A stretch of 64,000 nt of DNA, from positions 868,001-932,000 of the forward strand of contig NZ_CP009747.1 of assembly GCF_000800255.1 (NCBI RefSeq). The letters run 5' to 3'. A program made the translations under genes and the position numbers. Under the pieces are notes generated by a model, which saw only the letters and a program-made list of their open reading frames with translations, was not told where the DNA came from and did not search any database. The DNA is from Pseudomonas parafulva (GTDB lineage: Bacteria; Pseudomonadota; Gammaproteobacteria; Pseudomonadales; Pseudomonadaceae). Positions 18,340-29,290 of the stretch are shown here, piece by piece. The first letter of the stretch is position 1. Every line of letters starts with the position of its first letter.

Positions 18340-19373
18340 CCCATTCGCCGCTGCTGGCGGCGAAACTCCCCCGGCGTCAGGCCCGTCCAGCGCTTGAATG
18401 CGCGCTGGAAGGCCTCTGCCGAAGCGAACCCCAACAGATAGGCGATCTCCCCGAAGGCCAGCGCGGTATCGCGGATGTAGGTCTGCGCGAGGTCGCGTCG
18501 TGTGTCGTTGAGCAGGCTGCGGAAACTCGTGCCCTCTTCAGCAAGCTTGCGCCGCAAGGTCCAACTGGGCATGTGCAACTGTTGCGACACCTGCTCCAAG
18601 TCAGGCTCGCGTCCACCGCTGAGCAAGGGGCCCAGCAGATGAATGATGCGCTCGCTCAGGCTGCGCACACGGGTGCGCTGTACCCACTCGGCTTCGCACA
18701 GTTGCAGCAAATGTCGCCAGGTGCTGGGGCAGTGCTGCGGGTTGCGCGCATCGAGCACCTCGTGTGCAAGGTGCAGTTGATTGCAGCCGGCATCGAACTG
18801 CACAGGCGCACTGCACAGGCTTTGATACTGGGCGCAGTACGCAGGCGCTTCGAACTCGATTTCCAAACGGTCAGCGATGGCGGGTGTGCCCGTTACGGCT
18901 GACAGTTGCGCCAGCCACCCGGAAAGCACCGAGTCGACGACGAAGCGGTTATAGGCGTTGTAGGGGCTGATCGAGTAGAACCGCAGCCAGGCGCCCTGTG
19001 GGTCTTCGATGAACGCAGAGCTGCCCCTGTAGTTGGCGGCATACAGTGGCTCGAAACGCAGCAGTGTGTGCGCCGCTTCGCGCACGGTCGGTGCCTGCGC
19101 GGCGGTCACGCCGGCCAGGCCTGCCTGCGCCAGCCGGCTGAGGCGGCCCATGTGCAGACCCAGCGCCGGCTCGCCACACAGCTCGATCGCCGCATGACCC
19201 AGGTGCATGTAGCGCGGGATCGACAAGCGTGCCCCGGCCTCATCCAGGCGCGGTGTATCCAGGCCGTAGCGCTGTAGCAAGGGTGCCGGATCATGGCCCA
19301 GTTCACGCATGGCTTGGGTCAAAGGCTGGACGAATCCGACTGACAGATCACCCAGGCGCACGCGCTCGCGCAT
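18336..19373 (-). CDS. AraC family transcriptional regulator
   Basis: The product has 345 residues from ATG 19373. The N-terminal Arabinose_bd-type domain (about residues 5-220) begins VGFVQPLTQAMRELG and carries RLEIEFEAPAY; the C-terminal AraC double helix-turn-helix (about 250-345) has WTLRRKLAEEGTSFRSLLN and IAYLLGFASAEAFQRAFKRWTGLTP. It starts 4 nt after the stop of the nitrilase-fold gene, so the two are an operon. Regulators of this subtype often control lipid or fatty-acid genes; the target here is unknown. Confidence 0.92.
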   Translation of the reverse strand: MRERVRLGDLSVGFVQPLTQAMRELGHDPAPLLQRYGLDTPRLDEAGARLSIPRYMHLGHAAIELCGEPALGLHMGRLSRLAQAGLAGVTAAQAPTVREAAHTLLRFEPLYAANYRGSSAFIEDPQGAWLRFYSISPYNAYNRFVVDSVLSGWLAQLSAVTGTPAIADRLEIEFEAPAYCAQYQSLCSAPVQFDAGCNQLHLAHEVLDARNPQHCPSTWRHLLQLCEAEWVQRTRVRSLSERIIHLLGPLLSGGREPDLEQVSQQLHMPSWTLRRKLAEEGTSFRSLLNDTRRDLAQTYIRDTALAFGEIAYLLGFASAEAFQRAFKRWTGLTPGEFRRQQRRMG

Positions 19374-19377
19374 CAAT

Positions 19378-20496
19378 CTACAGCCACAGGTTCAGCAGGC
19401 GCGCGCCCGGGCTCGGTCGGCCCACCAACTGCTCGCCTGCCTGGTTGGCGAAACCCTGGCCGTCGCTGCCCAGCTCCCAGAACTGTCCACGCATGAATAC
19501 GCTGAGGCTGGGCAGGCCAGGGTTGGCCGCTCGGGTCAACTGGTGCCACGCCATCTCTTCGCTGGTCTGGCCCTTGGCCAGCGGCAACTCGGCCGCCGCA
19601 GCTTGATGGCGATTGCCCCGCCACGGTTGTTGCCAACTGCCCTTGCCGCTGAGAAATACGGGATTGGCGATCAATTGTGCCGATTGGCGCACCAGTTGTT
19701 CGTGGTTGCGCGGGTACCAACTGTCGCTGCCGACCAGCACCCCCAGGCGCCCGGCCGCGGTCTGCAGCACCTGCAATGGGCGTGACTGGCCATCGTCGAT
19801 GTAACGCCGTGCTTCACTGTCGACATACTGCTGCAACTGCGGTTGCCCAAGCGGCGAGCCATCACTGGCGAACACCAGGCTGCTGTTGTACAGCGGGCCG
19901 CTGCCGACCTTGAGTCGGCCCTCTTCGACGTAGGGCGCTGGCAGCACGATGGAACCGGCCACCAGGGTGACGCCGAACTCGCGGGCCAGACCGCCGAAGA
20001 GCTGCTGATAGTCGGTCGCCATCTGCCGCGCCTTCATGCGCAGATGCGCGTCTGAGCGACGGTCGTCGCCGGTCGCGGCCAGCATGGCCAGGCCGTAGTG
20101 CAAGGGGTTGCTCAATTCCAGCCATTGCCAGGCGTCGCGCAAGCGAGTGGCCTGGTACAGCTCGTTCTTCTCGCCGCGCGTCCACAGCCAGGTGCCGATG
20201 TGCTCGGGCAGCACCACCACCGTGCGCGAGCTGACCAGGCCCTGATCACGGGCTTGACTCAGGTAAGCCGAGAGCTTGCGGTGCAGGCGTTCGAGGTTTT
20301 GGTAGTCGCTAGGGTAGAGCAGCGGCTCGATCCCCAGCAGATTGCCACGATCGCCAGGCACGCCTTGGTCGAGCACCCGCTCGATGCGCAGGTCGGAGAG
20401 GAAGTGGCCTTCCGGGCGCTGCTGGGTCCAGAACGCGTAGCCGCACAGGGCGGCGATCATCACCAGCGCCAGAGCGCTTGCCAGAAGTTTGCGCAT
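19378..20496 (-). CDS. Membrane-anchored nitrilase-fold protein, likely catalytically dead
   Basis: The product has 372 residues from ATG 20496, where MRKLLASALALVMIAALCGYAF forms a signal anchor; the longer frame upstream has no such logic. The carbon-nitrogen hydrolase fold is suggested by VVVLPEHIGTW, which holds the first catalytic glutamate (E98), LVAGSIVLP, SSLVFASDGSPLG and GRLGVLVGSDSWYP. In active enzymes the last strand reads like GxxICYD: here glycine 256 replaces the catalytic cysteine, and the lysine expected after the SSLVFASDG strand is not visible. So hydrolysis by the usual mechanism is unlikely. It is in operon with an AraC regulator and divergent from fadH. Confidence 0.72.
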   Translation of the reverse strand: MRKLLASALALVMIAALCGYAFWTQQRPEGHFLSDLRIERVLDQGVPGDRGNLLGIEPLLYPSDYQNLERLHRKLSAYLSQARDQGLVSSRTVVVLPEHIGTWLWTRGEKNELYQATRLRDAWQWLELSNPLHYGLAMLAATGDDRRSDAHLRMKARQMATDYQQLFGGLAREFGVTLVAGSIVLPAPYVEEGRLKVGSGPLYNSSLVFASDGSPLGQPQLQQYVDSEARRYIDDGQSRPLQVLQTAAGRLGVLVGSDSWYPRNHEQLVRQSAQLIANPVFLSGKGSWQQPWRGNRHQAAAAELPLAKGQTSEEMAWHQLTRAANPGLPSLSVFMRGQFWELGSDGQGFANQAGEQLVGRPSPGARLLNLWL

Positions 20497-20590
20497 GAAG
20501 CGATACGGCACCTTGAAAGGACGGTGTCCTAGGGTAGTCGTGCTGCACGTCAGGATCAACGAATTGTCAGTTTCGATCATTGAGCCCGTT

Positions 20591-20604
20591 CAAACGCCTG
20601 TTTA
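20591..20604. promoter_or_regulatory. Possible PsrA-type operator upstream of fadH
   Basis: CAAAC-GCCT-GTTTA resembles the (G/C)AAAC-N2-4-GTTT(G/C) sites of PsrA, the fatty-acid-responsive TetR repressor of pseudomonads. One outer base deviates. It lies 77 nt before the fadH start in the divergent region with the nitrilase-fold gene. Confidence 0.4.
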
Positions 20605-20605
20605 A

Positions 20606-22717
<2,112 letters not shown>

Positions 22718-22762
22718 GGGCTCTACATAGTTAGCACCGGCGGCGGTTGGGCCCTCGGCAAG

Positions 22763-22783
22763 CTCCAGGCTTTTCGCTTGGAG
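22763..22783 (+). promoter_or_regulatory. Hairpin covering the ribosome binding site of the toxin-like gene
   Basis: CTCCAGGC (22763-22770) can pair with GCTTGGAG (22776-22783) over 8 bp with one G-U pair and a 5-nt loop. GGAG at 22780-22783 is the Shine-Dalgarno sequence, 8 nt before ATG 22792, so the stem would hide it. Confidence 0.5.
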
Positions 22784-22791
22784 AGTGCCTC

Positions 22792-25700
22792 ATGTCCTCG
22801 CTCGATCTGTCCGCCGCGCTGCTGGCGCAACTGCCAGAGGGTCTGCCCGACATCCACGGTCTGCCGTCGCTCGACACGGCGGCCCGTGCCTTGTTCGAAG
22901 CCCGCCTGCCCGGCGTGCTCGACCTCGATCTCTACCTGCTGCAGCTAGGCCCTGCCGATGAATCGGGGCAACGTGCAGTGCTCGCGGCCCGTTCGTTGTT
23001 CGAGTTGTTGCAACAGGCTCGGCAGGGGCAGCCGGCGGCGCCAGGCGACTTCGAGCCAGCTGACGCGGCGCTGTCGTTGCGTGCCGATGCCGTGCAGTTG
23101 CCCGAGGCGTTGCCTGGCCTGACCCTTAAGCAACTGCGTGAGGCGTTGCAGCAGATCGATGTGCAGCGTGTCGCGGCGCGCTGGGCGGCTGACGCATTGA
23201 CCTATTGGGACGTGCCGCAACGCGTGTCCGAGAACAGTCGACGCTTGGCTTTGCAGATTCAGGTGCGCCAAAGCCTGCGCGAGACCGTGGAATTGTTCGC
23301 AGCGGCTGGATGGATCGCGCCTGAGGCCATGACGTTGGTCGAGGACATCGTCGCGCACCCGCGTCTGGTTGATCGCAGCACCCGACGCGGTGTCTATGCA
23401 CTGGTCGCGCGGACCTGGGGCGACGGCCAAGAGGTGCTTTTGCCTGGGGTGATGGCGGTGTGCACTGAGCCTGCGGGCTATCAGCCAGCGCTCGGTCGAG
23501 TGACCGAACGGCAGACCCTGACCGGTACCACGGTGCTCTATTGCACCGGCTATTTCGGTTTCGTGAGAGCCCATGCGCACTTGCAGGAGGCGTTGCATGG
23601 GGTGGCGATGGCATTGGCGGGGCAGGGGCCTTGGTTGCAGGCGCTGCTGCGTCGATTGGGCGCTGTCGATCAAGCGCGGATCCTTGGCGAGCGCGCCCGC
23701 TTGGGCGGTGGCTTCGAGCTGTTCGCTCGGCCCATCGACGACAACCCGTTCGAAGCCCTGGCCGAGCAGCAGATCGCCGCCTGGCGCAGCAATGCGATGG
23801 CGAACGGACGTTCGCTGTGGAACCCGCAACTGGGGCTGGATGCATCACCCCCGCGTGCACTGCACGACCTGCAGGCCTTCGTTGCACATCGACAGGCCTT
23901 GCGTGCCCAGTTGCCGATGGGCCTGCGCGAGCTCACTGCCACGCGTCAGGCGCAGTTGGACGCGTTGATCCTGTCGCTACTGGAACAGCAGGCCCAGGCC
24001 GAGCGCTTTTGGCTGGCACTGCCGTCTTTCGAGACCTTCGCCGGCCAACGCATTGCTGATGCCTTGGCCGCACGCGGCTTGGCCATCGACCCGGCGCAGG
24101 TCAAGGTGATGATCACCATCACTCAATTCTCAGCCGAGACGATCGGTTCGGAGCTTGCGCCGGGCGTCGAGCCCGAGCGGGGGCATGTCCAACCCAGCGT
24201 GGTCGAGTGCACGCTGGTGGAGTACCTGGCGATGCGCATGCATGCACGTGCCGATGCCTCCTGGCAGGTTCAGTTCGAGGGCCTTACGCTCGTCCAGGCC
24301 GCACGCCTGAACGCGTCCTATCTGGAGACGCTGGGGCAGCAACTCGATTTGCCTGGGCGCTATGCGCAGTTGCTCACCGATGCGATGCGGCCGACCACGC
24401 AGGCGGGGTTCGAGGCGAGCCGCACCGCTGCGCTGTCGCAGTTCGAAACGCGGTTGCGCCTGGATGCGCTGTTGGCCAACGCCTGTGGCGTGCTCGACGA
24501 CTCGGGGCATAGGCAGGTGCTCGAGGTGCTTGCGCCCTCCGAGTCGCCACGCAGTGGCGCACGGGTGGAGGGCCTGGCGATCGGTGGTAACTCGCTGCGG
24601 GACGTGCTGGTCTTCTCCATTCGTGGTGAGTCGTCCATCCTCTGCTATCTTCCGGATCACCCGTCTGGGCAGCCATTCAGGCGCTGCCAGTCGCGCAGCG
24701 CGCTGGTCGCAATACTGCGCCAGGAGCTGGCGGGAATCGGCATGCCATCAGCCTGGCAGGCAACGCTGCGGTACTGGCTGTCGCGTTTCGGCAAGCATCA
24801 GCAGGCTGCCGTCTATCCCCTGTTGCGGCAAATCGCCGAAGGCAAGGGCGGAGCGCAGATCGCCACGGTCGTGATCGACAAGCCACTCGCGCAGCAGGTC
24901 TTCGATTATCGGCTCGCCTTCCTGGCTGCCGAAGCCGACAGCTTGGCCTTATCCGAGGCAGAACTGGCACTTGAGCGTGGCTTGGAAATCGCCGTGGCGA
25001 TTTTTCGTCTGCTCAGCGTGGTATTTCCGGCGCGCGTGATGACGGTATTGGACCTGGCCGAGTTAGGCTACTACCTGTTCAACGGCTATGCCGCCTACGC
25101 TCAAGGCCAGCGTCAAGAGGCAGGCGAATACGTGATACAGGCCCTGACCAGCATCACCGGGCTGGCCAATGCCCGTTTTCCCACGCTGATCCCGGCAGCG
25201 CGCGCTCAGGCTCCGGTACGTCTGCAGTCGGTGGGCGCGCGTCTGAGCTTGACGCCGGTGCCGAGCTCTGCGCCCATGGCCGGGCTGGTGCGGATCGAAA
25301 CAGGGGTACGCGAAGGCCTGTTTGCCGCCGACGGCAAGCTCCATGTCCGGCTGGACGGCCGCTACTACCGGGTCTATGAGGTACACGACAGCCTGGAAGG
25401 AATCTCGCGTTTCTACCTGGGCGACGGTCAGGGTCCGCTGGCCCGTTCGCTGTTTTCCAATCCTGATACGCGTGTCGAGCGCATGGCTGGCTCGCCGCGT
25501 TGGCACGTCATGCCGAAGCTGCAACTGCGCGCCGGCATGCCGATGGTGCCGGTAGGGCGGGCACCGGCACTGCTGTATCTACGTGGGATCAACAGCAGTC
25601 AGGTGCCCGATGGTGTCGAGCATCGTCTGCACGATGGTCAGCGCAGTCAATTGGTGTATTTCGATCTGGATACCTGTCGCTGGTATTCGGCCGACAACCG

Positions 25701-26700
25701 ATTGTTCTATGAATACGATGCGTTGGCCGCCCGTCATCGCAGCGTTACCAGGCCCACGCGCCTGCCCAGTGAACTCGAACGCCAGCAGGCACGTTACGAG
25801 TTGGAGTGCGTCGATCGCCCGGTATTGCCGATGCTCAAGTCGGCGGCGCTGGGCGAGGCAGTGCCCAAGGCCATTCACCAGATATGGATCGGTAGCGCCG
25901 CTGCGCTGATCGCTGCCCACGATGCCACGCTCAAATCCAATGTGGCGTTGGCCCGACAAAGCGGCTACAGCCTGCAGGTGCATTTTCTGGGTGAGGGGGG
26001 GCGGCTGCGGACCTTGACGCAATTGACCCGCCTGCGTCTGCGTTACCCCGGCGCGACATTCGTCAGCCTGGCCGGCGAAGCGTTCTATACCTCGTTCAAA
26101 GCCAGCGCTCAGGGGCGAGTGTTCGACGCTTTTCTGCAACCACAGTGGCGTAATCACGCTGCAGCCAGCGACGTGTTGCGCTACCGCTTGCTGTTCGAAC
26201 TGGGCGGGGTGTACCTGGACATGGACGACCGCCTGCTCAAGCCGCTCGAAACGATCAGCCTGCGGCCGGGACAGCTGGCTGTTGGCGCGGTGGTGGAAAA
26301 CTATCTGCTCATGCTCAAAGGGCCGAACAACAGCCACTTCGCCAGCCTGGCAGGGAATCCGTTGCTCGACGCGATGCAGGCCGAAATCGTTCGGCGTTTC
26401 GATCAGGCACGGTTGCCCGAACAGCGTCCACTGCACGATCAGCCCGGCTTCACCGCGTACATGCGGGAGATTTCCGCGATCAGCGGTCCACGGTTGTTCA
26501 ACGACATGCGCCATCTGGCCGATGTCGAGATCGCTGCCGTGGACGCAGCCAAAGGCTATGTGTTCGATCTGATCGGGCAAGGCGTGTTCGCCGAGCGCGA
26601 GGTGATGCAGTGGATCGAAACCGCCGAGGTGCTGCACCCGACGCTGGAGCGCTTCATCGATGTGGGCAATGCGCACAGCTGGCGAACCACCCGGCGTTGA
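22792..26700 (+). CDS. Large toxin-like protein with C-terminal TcdA/TcdB-like glycosyltransferase domain
   Basis: The product has 1302 residues, the largest in the window, with no signal peptide. The N-terminal ~700 residues resemble the dermonecrotic-toxin-like (DUF6543) region of large Pseudomonas toxins, with YWDVP and WIAPEAMTLVEDIV segments. A hydrophobic helical region lies near 730-770 (AIFRLLSVVFPARVMTVLDL), a possible membrane-insertion element. The C-terminal third has glycosyltransferase signs: AIHQIWIG around H1029, AASDVLRYRLLFELGGVYLD with D1127, and the DxD motif D1143-M-D1145 that binds Mn and UDP-sugar in large clostridial toxins. Leucine is often coded by TTG, unlike the CTG-dominated neighbours, hinting at transfer. 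No immunity-like ORF follows. Family assignment of the N-terminal part is from memory of sequence style. Confidence 0.75.
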   Translation: MSSLDLSAALLAQLPEGLPDIHGLPSLDTAARALFEARLPGVLDLDLYLLQLGPADESGQRAVLAARSLFELLQQARQGQPAAPGDFEPADAALSLRADAVQLPEALPGLTLKQLREALQQIDVQRVAARWAADALTYWDVPQRVSENSRRLALQIQVRQSLRETVELFAAAGWIAPEAMTLVEDIVAHPRLVDRSTRRGVYALVARTWGDGQEVLLPGVMAVCTEPAGYQPALGRVTERQTLTGTTVLYCTGYFGFVRAHAHLQEALHGVAMALAGQGPWLQALLRRLGAVDQARILGERARLGGGFELFARPIDDNPFEALAEQQIAAWRSNAMANGRSLWNPQLGLDASPPRALHDLQAFVAHRQALRAQLPMGLRELTATRQAQLDALILSLLEQQAQAERFWLALPSFETFAGQRIADALAARGLAIDPAQVKVMITITQFSAETIGSELAPGVEPERGHVQPSVVECTLVEYLAMRMHARADASWQVQFEGLTLVQAARLNASYLETLGQQLDLPGRYAQLLTDAMRPTTQAGFEASRTAALSQFETRLRLDALLANACGVLDDSGHRQVLEVLAPSESPRSGARVEGLAIGGNSLRDVLVFSIRGESSILCYLPDHPSGQPFRRCQSRSALVAILRQELAGIGMPSAWQATLRYWLSRFGKHQQAAVYPLLRQIAEGKGGAQIATVVIDKPLAQQVFDYRLAFLAAEADSLALSEAELALERGLEIAVAIFRLLSVVFPARVMTVLDLAELGYYLFNGYAAYAQGQRQEAGEYVIQALTSITGLANARFPTLIPAARAQAPVRLQSVGARLSLTPVPSSAPMAGLVRIETGVREGLFAADGKLHVRLDGRYYRVYEVHDSLEGISRFYLGDGQGPLARSLFSNPDTRVERMAGSPRWHVMPKLQLRAGMPMVPVGRAPALLYLRGINSSQVPDGVEHRLHDGQRSQLVYFDLDTCRWYSADNRLFYEYDALAARHRSVTRPTRLPSELERQQARYELECVDRPVLPMLKSAALGEAVPKAIHQIWIGSAAALIAAHDATLKSNVALARQSGYSLQVHFLGEGGRLRTLTQLTRLRLRYPGATFVSLAGEAFYTSFKASAQGRVFDAFLQPQWRNHAAASDVLRYRLLFELGGVYLDMDDRLLKPLETISLRPGQLAVGAVVENYLLMLKGPNNSHFASLAGNPLLDAMQAEIVRRFDQARLPEQRPLHDQPGFTAYMREISAISGPRLFNDMRHLADVEIAAVDAAKGYVFDLIGQGVFAEREVMQWIETAEVLHPTLERFIDVGNAHSWRTTRR

Positions 26701-26744
26701 GCTGTTAATCTTGGGCGCCTTGCCGCTGTTCGACGAGACGCCCG

Positions 26745-27635
26745 ATGTTCGCAGACCTTCCCTCCGCGCCGCTGCACCCGCTGCGCCTGCCCTGGCTGGC
26801 GCAGGCGGGCGTCGAGTGCGCGATCCTGCGCCTGGACCTGATCGACCCGCTGATCAGCGGCAACAAGTGGTTCAAGCTGCAGCGGCCTTTGCAACGCGCA
26901 CGTCAGGCCGGTTCGCCTGGCCTGATCAGCCTGGGCGGCAACCACTCCAATCACCTGCACGCCCTCGCGGCCGCGGGTCGCCGCTTCGGCTTCGCTACCG
27001 CCGGCCTGTTGCGTGGTCATCGCCAGGACACGCCCACGGTTCGCGATTTGGAGGCGTTCGGCATGCAGCTGCATTGGCTGGGTTATGCGGGTTATCGGGC
27101 GCGGCACCATCAAGACTTCTGGCGGCCCTGGCAGGCCCGCTACCCGGGCTGGCACTGCATCGCCGAAGGCGGCGCCGGCGAGGACGGGTTGGTGGGGTGT
27201 GCGCAGATCGTCGAGCAGGCCCGTGCTGGACTGGGTGCACTCGGTTGGGCGGACTATCACGCCTGGTGGCTGGCAGTTGGGACCGGCACCACCTTGGCTG
27301 GCCTGGTGCAGGCCGAGCAGGGCGCGCATCCCGTGCACGGTGCGCTGGCGGTCCCCGAAGACCACGGCGCGGCGCAGAACGTCGCGGCGCTGGTCGGCGC
27401 TTCGGGCTATCACCTGCACGCCGCTTGCCGCGGGGGCTTCGCCCGGATCGACGAAGCATTGCTGGACTTCATCGCCGCCAGCGAGCGCCACAGCGAGGTG
27501 CCCCTGGAGGCGCTGTATACCGGCAAGGCGCTGCTGGCGCTGCGCGAGCAGGTCGAGGCTGGGCGCTTTGGCCGTGGCACTCGCCTGATCTTCGTTCACA
27601 CCGGCGGCCTGCAGGGGCGCCGCGGTTACTTGTAA
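26745..27635 (+). CDS. PLP-dependent D-cysteine desulfhydrase/ACC deaminase family protein
   Basis: The product has 296 residues of fold-type II PLP enzymes. The PLP lysine is K41 in SGNKWFKL, and SLGGNHSNHLHALA holds the Ser/Asn/His that contact the cofactor; AVGTGTTLAGLV is the phosphate-binding loop. Members act on D-cysteine or 1-aminocyclopropane-1-carboxylate; residues that tell these apart cannot be judged by eye, and most pseudomonad copies of this length are not true ACC deaminases. It overlaps the convergent cytochrome gene by 10 nt. Confidence 0.85.
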   Translation: MFADLPSAPLHPLRLPWLAQAGVECAILRLDLIDPLISGNKWFKLQRPLQRARQAGSPGLISLGGNHSNHLHALAAAGRRFGFATAGLLRGHRQDTPTVRDLEAFGMQLHWLGYAGYRARHHQDFWRPWQARYPGWHCIAEGGAGEDGLVGCAQIVEQARAGLGALGWADYHAWWLAVGTGTTLAGLVQAEQGAHPVHGALAVPEDHGAAQNVAALVGASGYHLHAACRGGFARIDEALLDFIAASERHSEVPLEALYTGKALLALREQVEAGRFGRGTRLIFVHTGGLQGRRGYL

Positions 27636-28171
27636 GGCAGCATGCGCAGCAGCGTGTTGTCGCGGCGCACGTAGTGGTGGTAGAGGCCGGCCAGCGCATG
27701 CAGGCCAATCAACCAGTAGCCCCAGGTGCCGACCTGCTCGTGCCAGCCCTTGATGAACTTGGCCAGGTCCGGGTCCTTGCCGATCAGCGCGGGCAATTCC
27801 AGTCCATAGAAGGGGATGGGCTTGCCCGCTGCGCTGAGGATCAGCCAGCCGGCGATCGGCATGCCGATCATCAGCAGATACAGCAATGCGTGCATCAGGT
27901 GCGCCAGGCCGGTCTGCCAGGCCGGTGGCCGGGGCAGGATCGGCGGCGTCGGACGCATCACGCGCATGGCCAGGCGCAGCCACACCAGCACGAACACGGT
28001 CAGGCCGAGCATGAAGTGCAGGCTCTTGATCAGGTCGCGTTCAGCGCTGTCGCGGGGGAACAGACCGCGAAACTCGATACAGGCGTACACCGCGGCGAGC
28101 AGCACCAGCATCAGCCAGTGCAGGATGATGGACAGGCGCGCGTAGTGCGGCGTCGGGGTGGATGAAAGCAT
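27626..28171 (-). CDS. Cytochrome b561 family protein
   Basis: The product has 181 residues with four transmembrane helices. Conserved histidines lie in helix 1 (IILHWLMLVLL), helix 2 (KSLHFMLGLTV), helix 3 (HLMHALLYLLM) and helix 4 (IGLHALAGLYHHY), suited to bind two b hemes. Members move electrons from quinol in the inner membrane, in some cases to quench superoxide. It is divergent from nadK, sharing a 228-nt control region. Confidence 0.92.
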   Translation of the reverse strand: MLSSTPTPHYARLSIILHWLMLVLLAAVYACIEFRGLFPRDSAERDLIKSLHFMLGLTVFVLVWLRLAMRVMRPTPPILPRPPAWQTGLAHLMHALLYLLMIGMPIAGWLILSAAGKPIPFYGLELPALIGKDPDLAKFIKGWHEQVGTWGYWLIGLHALAGLYHHYVRRDNTLLRMLPYK

Positions 28172-28399
28172 GGTCGATCCTCGTCATCAGGTCAGTGAGG
28201 CGCTCTTGCTGGCGCCTGCTGTGGACTGTAGCGCGTCGGATGATAGTTTTTCGTTGATCCTAGCGGTGAGTTTCTTCGATCGGCGCCACTCATGCTGACC
28301 CACGCCCTGTATGCCGGGGCGATGGCCGTTTGCTGCTGGCCAGGGGTTTCGCCCATAATCGCGCCATCGTCACCCGCCGCAGAGCCTTGCAGGAGCCCC

Positions 28400-29290
28400 A
28401 TGGAGCAATTTCGCAATATCGGTATCATCGGTCGCCTCGGTAGCTCGCAGGTGCTCGACACCATTCGCCGACTGAAGAAATTCCTGCTCGAGCGCCACCT
28501 GCACGTGATTCTCGAGGACACCATCGCCGAAGTGCTGCCCGGTCATGGCCTGCAGACCTCGTCGCGCAAGCTGCTGGGCGAGGTCTGCGACCTGGTCATC
28601 GTGGTCGGCGGCGATGGCAGCCTGCTCGGCGCTGCGCGCGCACTGGCCCGCCATAACATCCCGGTGCTGGGCATCAACCGCGGCAACCTGGGCTTTCTCA
28701 CCGACATTCGCCCCGACGAACTGGAGACCAAGGTCGCCGAGGTGCTCGACGGTCACTATCTGGTCGAGAACCGTTTCCTGCTGCAGGCCGAGGTGCGCCG
28801 TCACCACGAGGCCATCGGCCAGGGCGATGCGCTCAACGATGTGGTGCTGCACCCGGGCAAGTCGACGCGGATGATCGAGTTCGAGATCTACATCGACGGC
28901 CAGTTCGTCTGCAGCCAGAAGGCCGACGGCCTGATCGTGGCCACGCCCACCGGCTCCACCGCCTACGCGCTGTCGGCGGGCGGGCCGATCATGCACCCCA
29001 AGCTCGACGCCATCGTCATCGTGCCGATGTACCCGCATACCTTGTCCGGGCGGCCGATCGTGGTCGACGGCAACAGCGAGCTGAAGATCGTGGTGGCCAA
29101 GGACCTGCAGATCTATCCGCAGGTGTCCTGTGACGGCCAGAACCATTTCACCTGCGCACCGGGCGACACCATCACCGTGAGCAAGAAGTCGCAGAAGCTG
29201 CGCCTGATCCATCCGCTGGGGCACAACTACTACGAGGTCTGCCGGACCAAGCTCGGCTGGGGCAGCCGTCTGGGCGGCAGGGACGACTGA
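28400..29290 (+). CDS. nadK: NAD kinase
   Basis: The product has 296 residues. It phosphorylates NAD to NADP. VVGGDGSLLGAAR (GGDG at 70-73, catalytic D72), NRGNLGFLTD and the PTGSTAYALSAGGPI loop define the family. AGGAG at 28391-28395 precedes ATG 28400; longer frames upstream lack a site. Its TGA shares one base with the next ATG, so it heads an operon running to at least DUF2797 and probably pepN. Confidence 0.97.
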   Translation: MEQFRNIGIIGRLGSSQVLDTIRRLKKFLLERHLHVILEDTIAEVLPGHGLQTSSRKLLGEVCDLVIVVGGDGSLLGAARALARHNIPVLGINRGNLGFLTDIRPDELETKVAEVLDGHYLVENRFLLQAEVRRHHEAIGQGDALNDVVLHPGKSTRMIEFEIYIDGQFVCSQKADGLIVATPTGSTAYALSAGGPIMHPKLDAIVIVPMYPHTLSGRPIVVDGNSELKIVVAKDLQIYPQVSCDGQNHFTCAPGDTITVSKKSQKLRLIHPLGHNYYEVCRTKLGWGSRLGGRDD

